From Halobellus salinus (GTDB lineage Archaea; Halobacteriota; Halobacteria; Halobacteriales; Haloferacaceae), in NCBI RefSeq assembly GCF_014646875.1, contig NZ_BMOC01000010.1:45852-109851 (forward strand): a DNA stretch of 64,000 bases. The letters run 5' to 3'. Position 1 is the first letter of the stretch. Each line of letters starts with the position of its first letter. The notes beneath the pieces were generated by a model, which was not told the DNA's origin, did no database searches, and was given only the letters and a program-made list of their open reading frames with translations. The translations under genes and the position numbers were made by a program. Positions 47,805 through 56,779 of the stretch are shown one piece after another.

Positions 47805-47947
47805 CCTGGATATGTTCCCGTTTTTCAGGCTCGGTCGCGGCGGCAACTCCGAACCGCATCCGGGATCTGTCGAGTATCGGGAACCCCGAGCCGGCCGGTG
47901 GCGCGAACCGTCAGTGTGAAGCGTCCCGAACGTGGTGTGAGTGGTAG

Positions 47948-48640
47948 ATGACGACCCCCTCGTTCGTGATTGGGATCGCCGGCGGCACCGGCGCGGGGAA
48001 AACCACCGTCGCGCGGCTGGTCGCCCGGAGCGTGGGCGACGCCGCCACCCGAATCCCGCTGGACAACTACTACGAGGACCTGAGCCACCTCCCGTTCGAG
48101 GAGCGCGAGGGCGTCAACTACGACCACCCCTCGGCGTTCGAGTGGGAACTCGTCCGCGAGCAGCTGTCGTCGCTGCTCGACGGCTCCCCGGTCGAGATGC
48201 CGACCTACGACTTCGAGGTCCACAACCGGACCGACGAGACAACGCGGGTCGAACCCACGGAGGTCGTCCTCGTCGAGGGGATCTTCGCGCTCTACGACGA
48301 CGCGGTCCGGGAGCTGTGTGACCTCCGGCTGTACGTCGAGACCGACGCCGATGTCCGGATTCTCCGACGGATCGAACGCGACGTGATCGACCGCGGCCGC
48401 GACCTCGAGGGCGTGATCGACCAGTACCTCTCGACGGTCAAACCGATGCACGAGCGGTTCGTCGAACCCACGAAAAAGCACGCGGACCTCATCGTCCCGG
48501 AGGGCGCAAACAGCGTCGCGGTGGGCCTTCTTGAAGAGCGGGTCCGCGCGGCGGTCACGGGCACCGCCAGCGGGGGGTCGAACCGCGAACCGATCGAGGA
48601 GTCACTCGGGGACCGAATCGCGACCGACTCCGAGGGATGA
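47948..48640 (+). CDS. udk: Uridine kinase
   Basis: 230 residues. It phosphorylates uridine (and cytidine) in pyrimidine salvage. P-loop GIAGGTGAGKTTVA, LDNYYEDL, NYDHPSAFEW and LVEGIFALYD are uridine kinase motifs, followed by the lid RRIERDVIDRGRDLEGVIDQY. The C-terminal 30 residues are variable. Its stop overlaps the start of the next gene by 4 nt (ATGA). Confidence 0.95.
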   Translation: MTTPSFVIGIAGGTGAGKTTVARLVARSVGDAATRIPLDNYYEDLSHLPFEEREGVNYDHPSAFEWELVREQLSSLLDGSPVEMPTYDFEVHNRTDETTRVEPTEVVLVEGIFALYDDAVRELCDLRLYVETDADVRILRRIERDVIDRGRDLEGVIDQYLSTVKPMHERFVEPTKKHADLIVPEGANSVAVGLLEERVRAAVTGTASGGSNREPIEESLGDRIATDSEG

Positions 48641-49533
48641 ACGGGCTCGAGCTGTCGGAAACGGACTGCCCCGGGACCGCGACGTCTCTCGAGGTCGGCG
48701 AGGTGACCCTCCACGCGGTCGTCGCCGGGCCCGACGACGGCGAGCCGGTGGTGCTCCTCCACGGCTTCCCCGAGTGTTGGTACGCGTGGCACGACCTCCT
48801 GGGGCCGCTTACCGCGGCGGGGTACCGGGTGATCGCCCCCGACCAGCGCGGGTACAACCGGAGCGACAAGCCCCGCCCCGTGTCGGCGTACCGCCCCGAC
48901 GCGCTCGCGCGCGACATCTCGGGCCTCCTCGACGCTGTCGGTGCCGCCGACGCCCACGTCGTCGGCCACGACTGGGGTGCCCTCGTCGCGTGGTGGCTCG
49001 CGCTCCACGACCCCGACCGGGTGCGGACGCTCTCGGCGCTCAACGTCCCGCACCCCACGGCGTTCCGGCGCGCACTCGTTTCGGACCCCCGACAGCTCCT
49101 CCGGAGTTGGTACGCGCTTTTCTTCCAGCTTCCGTGGCTCCCTGAGGCGGCCGCCCGGTTCGACAACTGGCGCATCGCGGTCGAGTCGATGGCGGACACC
49201 AGCCGCCCGGGCGCGTTCGACACAGTCGATTTCGACAGGTACCGCCGAGCGTGGAACGTCGCAGGCGCCTACCGGTCGATGGTGCACTGGTACCGCGCGG
49301 TCGTCCGGGAGAACGCCCGGCCCCGTCGTGACCGGGTCGACCCCCCGACTCTGGTGCTGTGGGGCGCTGAAGACGCGTTCCTCCGGCGGTCACTGGCGGC
49401 GAAAAGCTCGGCGTACTGCGACCGGGGTCGGCTGGTGCTCTGGGAGGACGCCACCCACTGGCTCCACCACGAACACCCAGGACGGGTTGTCGACCAGCTC
49501 ACGCGGCAGTTCGAGATCGCGGACGAGCCGTGA
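48637..49533 (+). CDS. Alpha/beta hydrolase, epoxide-hydrolase/dehalogenase-like
   Basis: 298 residues. HGFPECWYAW is the oxyanion-hole HGxP motif, VVGHDWGALVAWW carries an aspartate nucleophile (GHDWG), and the C-terminal EDATHWLHHEHP holds the catalytic histidine. An Asp nucleophile with this context fits epoxide hydrolases and haloalkane dehalogenases rather than esterases. It is coupled to udk by overlap. The physiological substrate is unknown. Confidence 0.88.
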   Translation: MNGLELSETDCPGTATSLEVGEVTLHAVVAGPDDGEPVVLLHGFPECWYAWHDLLGPLTAAGYRVIAPDQRGYNRSDKPRPVSAYRPDALARDISGLLDAVGAADAHVVGHDWGALVAWWLALHDPDRVRTLSALNVPHPTAFRRALVSDPRQLLRSWYALFFQLPWLPEAAARFDNWRIAVESMADTSRPGAFDTVDFDRYRRAWNVAGAYRSMVHWYRAVVRENARPRRDRVDPPTLVLWGAEDAFLRRSLAAKSSAYCDRGRLVLWEDATHWLHHEHPGRVVDQLTRQFEIADEP

Positions 49534-49606
49534 CCGCACCGGCTCCGACAGACGCACCCGGCCGGGCGAACGCCATCTTCAAACCCGCACGGACGGACGG
49601 GAAGGT

Positions 49607-50650
49607 ATGCCGAACCTCGGTAAGGCCGACCGGACGTTCCTCGCCGACCGTGTCCTCCCGAACCTGGGCGCCGACCGCGACGACGTATCGATCGGCCCGG
49701 CTCACGGTGTCGACTTCGGCCTGCTCGACATCGGGGGGACGGCCGTCGCGATCGCCGCCGACCCGGTCTCGATTCTCCCGACGCTCGGCTTCGAGCGCGC
49801 CGGCCGGTTCGCGGTGGATTTCGTGCTCGCAGACGTCGCCGTCTCGGGGCTCGCGCCGTCACATCTCGCGATCGCGTTCACGCTCCCCCCGGAGATGGAC
49901 GACGAGTCGTTCTCGCGGGTGTGGGGCGCAATCGACGACGAGGCCAGGGAACTCGGAGTCTCGATCGTCACCGGCCACACCGCCCGGTACGCGGGGTGTT
50001 CGTTCCCGTGGGTCGGCGGCGCGACCGCGATCGCGGTCGGAGACCACGGGGAAGTGATCCGGCCCGACGGCGCGCGCGTCGGCGACGAGATCCTCGTGAC
50101 GAACGGCCCCGCAGTCGAGACCACGGGACTGCTCTCGACGCTGTTCCCGGACGCGATCGGACTCGACGACCCGACGCTGTCGACCGCGCAGGCCCGTCTC
50201 GACGAGGCGGCGTGCGTCCGGGACGCGATGACGGTGAGCGCGGCGGGGAACGGCGGCGTCCACGCGATGCACGACGCCACGGAGTGTGGGCTCTACGGCG
50301 CGTTCGCGGAAGTCGCCGGGAGCGCTGGCGTCCGCCTCGAGGTCTCCACCGAGGGGGTCCCGATCCGCCCGGGGGTCCGCGAGACCTGCGACGCGGTGGG
50401 GATCGACCCTTGGACGGCGGGCACGGGCGGGACGCTCGTGATCGCGGTCGACCCCGAACACACCGCCGCCGTCCGCGACGCGCTCGATGCCGAAGACACC
50501 GCTGTCGGCGTCGCGGGGACCGTCGAGCGGGGGTCAGGCGTCGTTGTCGACGGCGAAGCGGTCACACACCCCGAGACCGACCCAACGTGGGCGGCCTACG
50601 AGGAGTTGGCGGCCGCGAGCGACCGAGGGTCCGACCCCGACGCGGCCTGA
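49607..50650 (+). CDS. AIR-synthase-family protein (HypE/ThiL/SelD-like)
   Basis: 347 residues. N-terminal half (to about 150) contains GVDFGLLDIGGTAVAIAADPVS and LADVAVSGLAPSHLAIAFTLPPEMD, and the C-terminal half has AAGNGGVHAMHDATECGLYGAFAEVA and GTGGTLVIAVDPE. These match the ATP-binding AIR-synthase fold, in a haloarchaeal group often placed between HypE and ThiL. No hydrogenase or thiamine genes adjoin it, so the substrate is unknown. It converges on the haloperoxidase gene with 19 nt between stops. Confidence 0.85.
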   Translation: MPNLGKADRTFLADRVLPNLGADRDDVSIGPAHGVDFGLLDIGGTAVAIAADPVSILPTLGFERAGRFAVDFVLADVAVSGLAPSHLAIAFTLPPEMDDESFSRVWGAIDDEARELGVSIVTGHTARYAGCSFPWVGGATAIAVGDHGEVIRPDGARVGDEILVTNGPAVETTGLLSTLFPDAIGLDDPTLSTAQARLDEAACVRDAMTVSAAGNGGVHAMHDATECGLYGAFAEVAGSAGVRLEVSTEGVPIRPGVRETCDAVGIDPWTAGTGGTLVIAVDPEHTAAVRDALDAEDTAVGVAGTVERGSGVVVDGEAVTHPETDPTWAAYEELAAASDRGSDPDAA

Positions 50651-50669
50651 CCGACCGGGCCGGGGGGAG

Positions 50670-52565
50670 TCAGGGCGCGTTGATGTCGATCGAGTGTGCC
50701 GTCACCGTGACTCGGTTCCCGTCCCGGTTGGTGAACTCGAAGCGCGACCCGAACTCGCCTTCGGGGTACTCTCGGAGGTGGTCCTGGAGGAACCGGATCG
50801 CGACCTGCTCGCCGAGCCGGATGCCGCGCTCGCCGTCGGACCGGAAGTGAACGCCGCCGAACATCCGGGCGTGGGCGATGTTCGAGGCGAGTTTGTCGAG
50901 TTCCGAACCCACGGTCTGGTCGGCCACCGCGGGGTCGAAGTGGTCGCCGCGGTCGACGAACACGTGCGACGTCGGATCGTCCGGATCGATGGCCACCGGC
51001 CGCATCCCGACCCCGTCGGTCGCGATCCGTGTATCGTCGTCGAACAGCGCTTTGAGGACCGTCACGCCCGCCCCTGCCATCGTCGCGTGGCCCGACGGGT
51101 AGGCGGGGTGCGTCGGCGAGCCCTCGGGGTACATCTGCCCGAGTAACATCGTTTCGGCGTCGGACGCCGCGTCGACGAACCCCTGTTCGGCCTGCCGGCG
51201 GTTGTGCTCTTTGACCACGTCGAGCACGTCCTGTACGGGGTCGGACTCGACTGCGTCGTGGAGGACCGCGTCACCGAGCGGGGTTTGCGCCCGGCGCTGT
51301 TCGAGGTCCACGAGCCCGCCCACTGCCTCGGGGCGCAGCCGTCGGAACGACCGCCACTTCTGCGCCCAGGCGGCTTTGAACGCCTCGTACGCCACCGCAC
51401 CGACGATCGCGAACGGGTCGACCGGGCCGAACGTGACGCCGTCGGCCTCGTTGGGTGAGCCGCCGACGTACGGGGAGGTCGACGCCCGCGGGAAGTCCCA
51501 GAACAGCAGCACCGTCGCCGCCCGGTAGTACTCCTGGTACGGCCCGTCGGTGTGAACGTGGGTGCCCATGTCCCGACCGATGTAGGGGTAGCGCCCCGCG
51601 TCGGCGACAAAGTCGTCCTCGACGAACTCCTCGGGGATCGCCCCGTTCCGGATCGCGACGTAGTCGTCGACGGTGACGCCGAACTCCCGCCGGTTGGCGA
51701 TCGGGACGTGCCGCTCCAACGCGATCGCGTCCAGATCGAGGTCCGTCACGCCGGTGAGCCCGGCGACGTACGGGGCACACCCCGACGGGAACAGTGGATA
51801 CAGCCGCTGGAGGAGGAACTGCGAGTGGTACTGTCCCGTGGTGTCGTCCGGACCGTCCGGATCCGCCACCCGCGAGTAGCCCCTGAACAGCGTCCCCGGC
51901 GTCACGCCGCCGGTGTCGGCGGTGGGGATCTGAAGCGTCTCCGCGACCTCGACCGGGGTGTCGTAGCGGTCCTCGGAGTCGGCCACCACCGCCAAAACGT
52001 CGTTCAGGCGGTCGGCCGCCCACCGCGTGATCGACCCGTGGCTGTCGATGGCGTCGAACGCGTCGGCGTCGTCGGTGTGCTCGCCGGTACCGTACTCACG
52101 GAACGCGACGTCCCGACAGGCGGCGAAGAGGTACGCTTCCACCTGTTCGACCACCAGTTCGGCGGAGTCGACCCCCCACGGCGCCAGCATCTCGCCGTCG
52201 CCGTGTGCGTCGCCGACCACCGACGGGTGTGCGCCCTTCATCGACCCCGCGTTCGACGACCGGGGGCTGATCCACTTCCGGTCGCTGTCGGGTCGCTCGA
52301 CCGCGTCCAACTTGCTCCCGTCGTTGTGGGTGATCCCGTTGACCAGTGTCTCGTACTGCTCGACGCCGTCCGGGGTCAAAAGCCCCGTGTCGGGGTCGTG
52401 TTCGAGCAGTTTCGTGAACGACCCCACGGCCCGCTCCCTGTGGCTCCGCCGCCGTTCGTCGGGTGAGGTCCACTCCGCTGAGGTCTCGGTCTGTGCTTCG
52501 GCGCGGCTCTTTCGCACGTCCTCGAACTCCGAGGGGACGCTCGTATCGGGGTCGTTCGATCCCAT
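50670..52565 (-). CDS. Vanadium-dependent haloperoxidase (bromoperoxidase type)
   Basis: 631 residues. The vanadate-binding motifs are present in order: KWRSFRRLRPE (Lys/Arg), HPAYPSGHATMAGAG (Ser-Gly-His) and ARMFGGVHFRSDGERGI (His/Arg), in the C-terminal third. The long N-terminal part is typical of the algal bromoperoxidase branch. There is no signal peptide, so the enzyme is probably cytoplasmic. It would oxidise halides with hydrogen peroxide. A GGAGGT Shine-Dalgarno sequence lies 7 nt upstream of the ATG, unusual for this window, supporting the start and a leadered mRNA. Confidence 0.9.
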   Translation of the reverse strand: MGSNDPDTSVPSEFEDVRKSRAEAQTETSAEWTSPDERRRSHRERAVGSFTKLLEHDPDTGLLTPDGVEQYETLVNGITHNDGSKLDAVERPDSDRKWISPRSSNAGSMKGAHPSVVGDAHGDGEMLAPWGVDSAELVVEQVEAYLFAACRDVAFREYGTGEHTDDADAFDAIDSHGSITRWAADRLNDVLAVVADSEDRYDTPVEVAETLQIPTADTGGVTPGTLFRGYSRVADPDGPDDTTGQYHSQFLLQRLYPLFPSGCAPYVAGLTGVTDLDLDAIALERHVPIANRREFGVTVDDYVAIRNGAIPEEFVEDDFVADAGRYPYIGRDMGTHVHTDGPYQEYYRAATVLLFWDFPRASTSPYVGGSPNEADGVTFGPVDPFAIVGAVAYEAFKAAWAQKWRSFRRLRPEAVGGLVDLEQRRAQTPLGDAVLHDAVESDPVQDVLDVVKEHNRRQAEQGFVDAASDAETMLLGQMYPEGSPTHPAYPSGHATMAGAGVTVLKALFDDDTRIATDGVGMRPVAIDPDDPTSHVFVDRGDHFDPAVADQTVGSELDKLASNIAHARMFGGVHFRSDGERGIRLGEQVAIRFLQDHLREYPEGEFGSRFEFTNRDGNRVTVTAHSIDINAP

Positions 52566-52703
52566 AGTTGGAACCTCCGAGTGTGATATGTGTTATCAAC
52601 AACGGATAAGTGTTGTCTAGGTTACTAGAAATGAGGCGCACGGGACCGGTTGGGCCGGTGGTCGAACCGGTCAGACAGCGGGCGCGTGTTCCGGGGGGAG
52701 GCG

Positions 52704-52846
52704 GTGGGGGATCCGGACGGTGCAGAGGGGTGGGGGATCCGGACGGTGCAGAGGGGTGGGGGATCCGGACGGTGCAGAGGGGTGGGGGATCCGGACGGTG
52801 CAGAGGGGTGGGGGATCCGGACGGTGCAGAGGGGTGGGGGATCCGG
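52704..52846. repeat. Five tandem 26-bp repeats plus a partial copy
   Basis: Identical 26-bp units beginning GTGGGGGATCC start at 52704, 52730, 52756, 52782 and 52808, with a 13-bp partial copy at 52834-52846. The unit length is not a multiple of three, so the array is not coding. It lies between the haloperoxidase start and the end of the DUF309 gene and should vary in copy number. Confidence 0.95.
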
Positions 52847-52852
52847 GGTGTA

Positions 52853-53347
52853 CTACTCGAGCGCGTGGGCGTGGTCGTAGTCCTCGGTCCGGGCTTCCGG
52901 GCGCACACCGTCGAGTTCGATCCGCCACCCGTTGAGCGCGGTCGGGTCCGAGAGCGCTGCGTCGAGGGTCCGCCGGACGTCCGCGACATCGACGCCGTAG
53001 TAGTCGTCGGGAACGCCGCGGAGGTACTGCAGCGCGGTCCGGAACAGCGACCGCATACCGCCGTCGTCCTCGAAGTCGACGTGTTTGTACGCGCCCGCCG
53101 CGACCTGGACCATCCCGTGGAGAAACGCGCTCTCGGTGGTTCCGCGCCCGTAGTTGTACCACTCGTCCTCGAAACAGTCGTGGGATTCGTGGTACGCCGC
53201 CGAGTTGTACAGCCGGACGCCGTGGACGGTCGCCCGCCGGAGCGTGCCGTGTTCCCACCCGTTCGACGACGCCCTGGTGGGGTCCCACCCGGCGGGCTCC
53301 CCGGCGGTCGGCGGCCCCACGGTGTCGTCACGAGTGTGGTCGGTCAT
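52853..53347 (-). CDS. DUF309 domain-containing protein
   Basis: 164 residues. The DUF309 helical core is visible: [36 protein letters not shown] and [19 protein letters not shown]. Its function is unknown; the family occurs widely as a small four-helix protein. The stop is 6 nt from the 26-bp tandem array, so array length changes could affect the 3' end of its transcript. Confidence 0.92.
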   Translation of the reverse strand: MTDHTRDDTVGPPTAGEPAGWDPTRASSNGWEHGTLRRATVHGVRLYNSAAYHESHDCFEDEWYNYGRGTTESAFLHGMVQVAAGAYKHVDFEDDGGMRSLFRTALQYLRGVPDDYYGVDVADVRRTLDAALSDPTALNGWRIELDGVRPEARTEDYDHAHALE

Positions 53348-53407
53348 GGCTGGCGGTTCGGACCCACAACTAAAGAGACTTCACCCCTCGGCGCCTGAGT
53401 GCCGGTA

Positions 53408-54226
53408 ATGCGAATCTACGAGCTCGGGGACGGCACCCCCGAGGTGTCGGTCGTCGGTGCGATCCACGGGGACGAACCCTGCGGCGAGCGGGCGGTCGAG
53501 CGGTTCGTCGGCGAGGATCCGGCGGTCGAGCGGCCGGTCAAACTGATTGTGGCGAACGAAGAGGCCCTCAACGCCGGCGTCCGGTACCTCGATGAGGACC
53601 TCAACCGCGCGTTTCCCGGCGACCCCGAGGCCGAGGCCCACGAGCGGCGGCTGGCCCACGACCTGGCGCGGGAGATCCGAGAGACGACGGTGCTGTCGTT
53701 ACACTCCACGCAGTCGTACGCCGAGCCGTTCGCCTTAGTCGACGAGGTTGGCGCCGTGGCGCGGTCGATCTGTCCGCACCTCCCCACCGAGTATCTCGTC
53801 GAGACCGGGCGGTTCTCCGCGGGGCGGCTGATCGAACACGCCCACACCGTCGAAGTCGAGTGCGGGCTCCAGGGCACGGCGGAGGCGGCGACAAACGCCT
53901 ACTGGATCCTCCGGGCGTTCCTGTCGGCGACTGGGGTGCTGCCCGCGCCGGTTTCGGGCGACGACGACCCGCCACTGTCGCTCCGCCGGCGCGACGCCGA
54001 CGAGGTGGTCGTGTTCGAGCTGCTGGACCGGATCCCCAAAGGTCCCGCCGACAAGTACCGGGTGTTCGTCGACAACTTCCAGCGGGTCGCGCCGGGCGAC
54101 CGGGTGGCCGCCGCCGACGGCGACACCGTCAGTGCCGACACCGAGTTCTATCCGGTGTTGCTCTCGGCGGACGGCTACGACGAGGTGTTCGGGTACGCCG
54201 CAGATCGGGTCGGGACGCTGGCGTAG
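53408..54226 (+). CDS. Succinylglutamate desuccinylase/aspartoacylase-family zinc hydrolase
   Basis: 272 residues. Zinc-binding motifs GAIHGDEPCGERAVER (HxxE) and LSLHSTQ (third ligand), DLNRAFPGD and an EVECGLQG catalytic Glu region identify the M14-like aspartoacylase fold. These enzymes cut N-acyl amino acids. A distinct C-terminal beta domain (about 190-272) is as in the archaeal branch. The substrate is not known. The gene is divergent from DUF309. Confidence 0.9.
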   Translation: MRIYELGDGTPEVSVVGAIHGDEPCGERAVERFVGEDPAVERPVKLIVANEEALNAGVRYLDEDLNRAFPGDPEAEAHERRLAHDLAREIRETTVLSLHSTQSYAEPFALVDEVGAVARSICPHLPTEYLVETGRFSAGRLIEHAHTVEVECGLQGTAEAATNAYWILRAFLSATGVLPAPVSGDDDPPLSLRRRDADEVVVFELLDRIPKGPADKYRVFVDNFQRVAPGDRVAAADGDTVSADTEFYPVLLSADGYDEVFGYAADRVGTLA

Positions 54227-54292
54227 CCGGGGGACTGCCGGTGTAGTCGGGGGAAGCCATTGGCGTCGGTGGCTTGGCGTCCCGAAGCGACG

Positions 54293-54742
54293 CTACTCCT
54301 CGGGCGGCGCCAACTCGACGAGTGTCAGGTCGCGGTCGAGAGAACAGAACTCGTGCGGGGGGTCGCCGTGGACGTCGTCGATCCGGTATTCGGTGTCGAA
54401 CTCCGCGCCGTCGGGGACGCAGTACTCGTGGCTCGGACACTCGGTGTGGGGGCACCCCCCCGGAAGCTGGACTTTGCTCCCGGCGTAGGCGCCCTTCGAG
54501 GCGACGTTGACCGTCATCGACGTAGGCTCGACCTCGACGGCGCGGACCCCGGTGTCGTGGACGGCGCAATCGAGGAGTTGGCCGTTTTCCCTGACCGACG
54601 TCACCTCGTAGCGGACGCCCTCAGTGAGGTTGAGACACTGCTGCCGGTAGGGGCAGCCCTCACACGCCGGCGACTCACCCTCGTAGACGAACTCCGCCCC
54701 GGGCGTCGCGAGTCTGTCGCCGATGAGCGTGACGTTAGACAT
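54293..54742 (-). CDS. UPF0179 family cysteine-rich protein
   Basis: 149 residues. ESPACEGCPYRQQCLNL, GGCPHTECPSHEYC and EFCSL give eight conserved cysteines arranged as in UPF0179, an archaeal family of unknown function that probably binds metal. The start MSNVTLIGDRLA is conserved. It converges on the aspartoacylase-type gene. Confidence 0.92.
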   Translation of the reverse strand: MSNVTLIGDRLATPGAEFVYEGESPACEGCPYRQQCLNLTEGVRYEVTSVRENGQLLDCAVHDTGVRAVEVEPTSMTVNVASKGAYAGSKVQLPGGCPHTECPSHEYCVPDGAEFDTEYRIDDVHGDPPHEFCSLDRDLTLVELAPPEE

Positions 54743-54906
54743 GTGTTCGCACCTATTCGATCCGTGCGGATAACAGTACTGTCGGGCGGGCGGCGGTCCC
54801 GGCTGGAACCGCTGTCCGTCCGGCCCGTGACCGACGTCGGTCCACCGGCGGACGCGTTCGGCGCCGCGGGCGTACTATTAGGTGTCCGTTGGCCGATGTG
54901 TACGGT

Positions 54907-55563
54907 ATGGACGAAGAGACCATCCACGGTTCCGAACGGGAGCGAACCCGACGCGGCATCGCGTCGTACTTCCGTCGGTTGGCGGCGGCGCTAGGGCGGG
55001 GAGACCGCGTCGCAGTCGACGAAGACCGGACCGTCACAGTCGATCCACCCACCGACACCGACTTCCAGGTCGACGTCGAGCGCGAGCGCGACACCGTCAG
55101 CGTCGGAATCGGGATGACGTGGGAGAGAGAGAACGGCGACGTCGAGGCCGACGTCGTCGCCAGCAAGGCCACTTTCGAGGTCTACGAGGACAGCGCCGAA
55201 CAGTGGCGGTGGCGGCTCCGCCACGTCAACGGCAACATCATCGCCGACAGCAGCGAGGGGTACGCCTCCAAGCAGAAGGCCACACAAGGGTTAGAGAGCG
55301 TCCGCACCAACGCTCCCGGCGCGTACATCGAGGACCACTCGACGGACGATCCCGAACCCGACGCCACCGAGGGCGGCAGCAGTGCGACCTTCGAGATCTT
55401 CGAGGACACCGGCGGGAAGTGGCGGTGGCGGCTCCGCCACGACAACGGCAACATCATCGCCGACGGCGGTCAAGGCTACGCCTCCAAGCAGAAGGCCACA
55501 CAGGGGCTCCGCAGCGTTCGGCAGAACTGCCCGGGCGCACCGGTCGAAGGCGTCGAGCACTGA
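54907..55563 (+). CDS. Amphi-Trp domain fused to two DUF1508 repeats (HVO_2922-like)
   Basis: 218 residues. Residues 1-75 resemble the amphi-Trp domain (ETIHGSERERTRRGIASYFR; VTVDPPTDTDFQVDVERE). Two DUF1508 (YegP-like) repeats follow, each with W-RWRLRH.NGNIIAD…GYASKQKATQGL; the two copies are nearly identical in the core, indicating internal duplication. DUF1508 proteins are stress-linked in bacteria, but function here is unknown. The ATG at 54907 is preferred over an upstream TTG because CTATTA near 54875 fits a TATA position. Confidence 0.85.
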   Translation: MDEETIHGSERERTRRGIASYFRRLAAALGRGDRVAVDEDRTVTVDPPTDTDFQVDVERERDTVSVGIGMTWERENGDVEADVVASKATFEVYEDSAEQWRWRLRHVNGNIIADSSEGYASKQKATQGLESVRTNAPGAYIEDHSTDDPEPDATEGGSSATFEIFEDTGGKWRWRLRHDNGNIIADGGQGYASKQKATQGLRSVRQNCPGAPVEGVEH

Positions 55564-55595
55564 CAGGGCGCCAGTGGGATCCATTCAGACACGAG

Positions 55596-56213
55596 TCACA
55601 GGTCGGCCCACGCGCCGCGGAACCGCTGGAGCGCGGTGAGGTGCCCCACAACCGCGAAGGAGACCAGCAGCCACCCGACGACGTCGAGCCCGGCGAAGCG
55701 GGCCGGTACCGCGGGGATCGCGCGGGTGCCGGCAGCGACGAGCCCGCCGACCCCGATGAGCGCGAGGCGGTCGGCGCGGCCCACCAACCCGCCATACTCC
55801 CGGCCTAGCCCGACCGCCTGGATCTGCGTCCCGAGGTAGGAGGTCATGAGCACTCCCGTGACCGCTGCAAGCCCCAGCGCGTAGGCGTCGATCCCGGCCG
55901 CCAGCCCCACGAGCATCGCGATGTCGGCGTAGCGGTCGAGAACGTGGTCGAGCAGGTCCCCGCCGTCGTTGGCGACATCCTGTGCTCTGGCGAGCGCGCC
56001 GTCGACGAGGTCCAACCACCCGTTGGCCAGCACGAACATCGCGCCGAGGACGTACCAGCGCGGGGAGGCAATCGCGAACACGACTCCCGCAGCGACCGCA
56101 AACCCGAACGCGATCACGCTCACGCCGTCGGGCGTCAACCCCAACCGCTCCGCGGCGGCGACGAACGGTCCCAACAGCCGGTCAGCGAGGTCGCGGTACT
56201 GGTCTAAGGTCAC
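55596..56213 (-). CDS. CDP-alcohol phosphatidyltransferase-family protein
   Basis: 205 residues with about six membrane helices. The catalytic signature D-G-x2-A-R-x8-G-x3-D-x3-D is LVDGALARAQDVANDGGDLL, DHVLD. These enzymes transfer a phospho-headgroup such as inositol phosphate, glycerol phosphate or serine onto CDP-archaeol to make polar lipids. It overlaps the kinase gene by 4 nt and ends the hisC operon. Confidence 0.92.
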   Translation of the reverse strand: MTLDQYRDLADRLLGPFVAAAERLGLTPDGVSVIAFGFAVAAGVVFAIASPRWYVLGAMFVLANGWLDLVDGALARAQDVANDGGDLLDHVLDRYADIAMLVGLAAGIDAYALGLAAVTGVLMTSYLGTQIQAVGLGREYGGLVGRADRLALIGVGGLVAAGTRAIPAVPARFAGLDVVGWLLVSFAVVGHLTALQRFRGAWADL

Positions 56214-56779
56214 AGGTACTCGATGAAGTCGACAACGCCGACGCGGGGGTCGGTCTCCCCTCGGATCGCGGCCGCGACGTCGTCTGCGACCGCCTCGGGC
56301 GCGCGGTCAGTGGTGTCGATCTCCCACACCGACTCCCGGCCGTGGCGGTCGACCGCCGCCGCAAGGATCTGGTCGAGCGCCTCACTCTCCGCATTTTCAG
56401 CCACTGAGGCCTCCGATTCGCCGCGGTCGCGGAGCCGGGGTTTCAACGACTCGGGGTGACACCTGAGGACGACCACCCGATCGGCGTCGAGCAGGTGCGC
56501 GAGGTGCGATTCCACGAGGAGGTTAACCCCGCCTCCGCCGTGGTCGTCGCCGTTGTGGCCGCTCTGGGTGTCGGAAGCACGGTAGTCATTGAGCCACGCC
56601 TCGACAGCGCCGAGGTCCGCGACCAGGGAGTCGCGCTCGATATCGCGCTCGGAGAACAGCCCCGCATCCCGGATCGCGTCGTTGAGGTGGACCACCTCAA
56701 CCCCGAGCCGGCCGGCGGCGAGGTCCGAGACCGTGGTCTTTCCGGTGCCGGGCGTTCCGGCGAGCGCGACAGTCGTCAC
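56210..56779 (-). CDS. Adenylate kinase-like nucleotide kinase (AK6/Fap7 type)
   Basis: 189 residues from a GTG start overlapping the hisC stop (GTGA). The P-loop is AGTPGTGKTTVSDLAA, and VVHLNDAIRDAGL, VESHLAHLLDADRVVVLRCHPESLKPRL matches archaeal AK6-type kinases, which act in nucleotide balance and, in eukaryotes, 40S maturation. The acidic insertion near 72-85 is haloarchaeal. It sits between hisC and the phosphatidyltransferase. Confidence 0.9.
   Translation of the reverse strand: MTTVALAGTPGTGKTTVSDLAAGRLGVEVVHLNDAIRDAGLFSERDIERDSLVADLGAVEAWLNDYRASDTQSGHNGDDHGGGGVNLLVESHLAHLLDADRVVVLRCHPESLKPRLRDRGESEASVAENAESEALDQILAAAVDRHGRESVWEIDTTDRAPEAVADDVAAAIRGETDPRVGVVDFIEYL

Noticed and set aside
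52704..52846. Considered as a CRISPR array
   Set aside because: The 26-bp units are directly adjacent with no spacers, and there are no cas genes.
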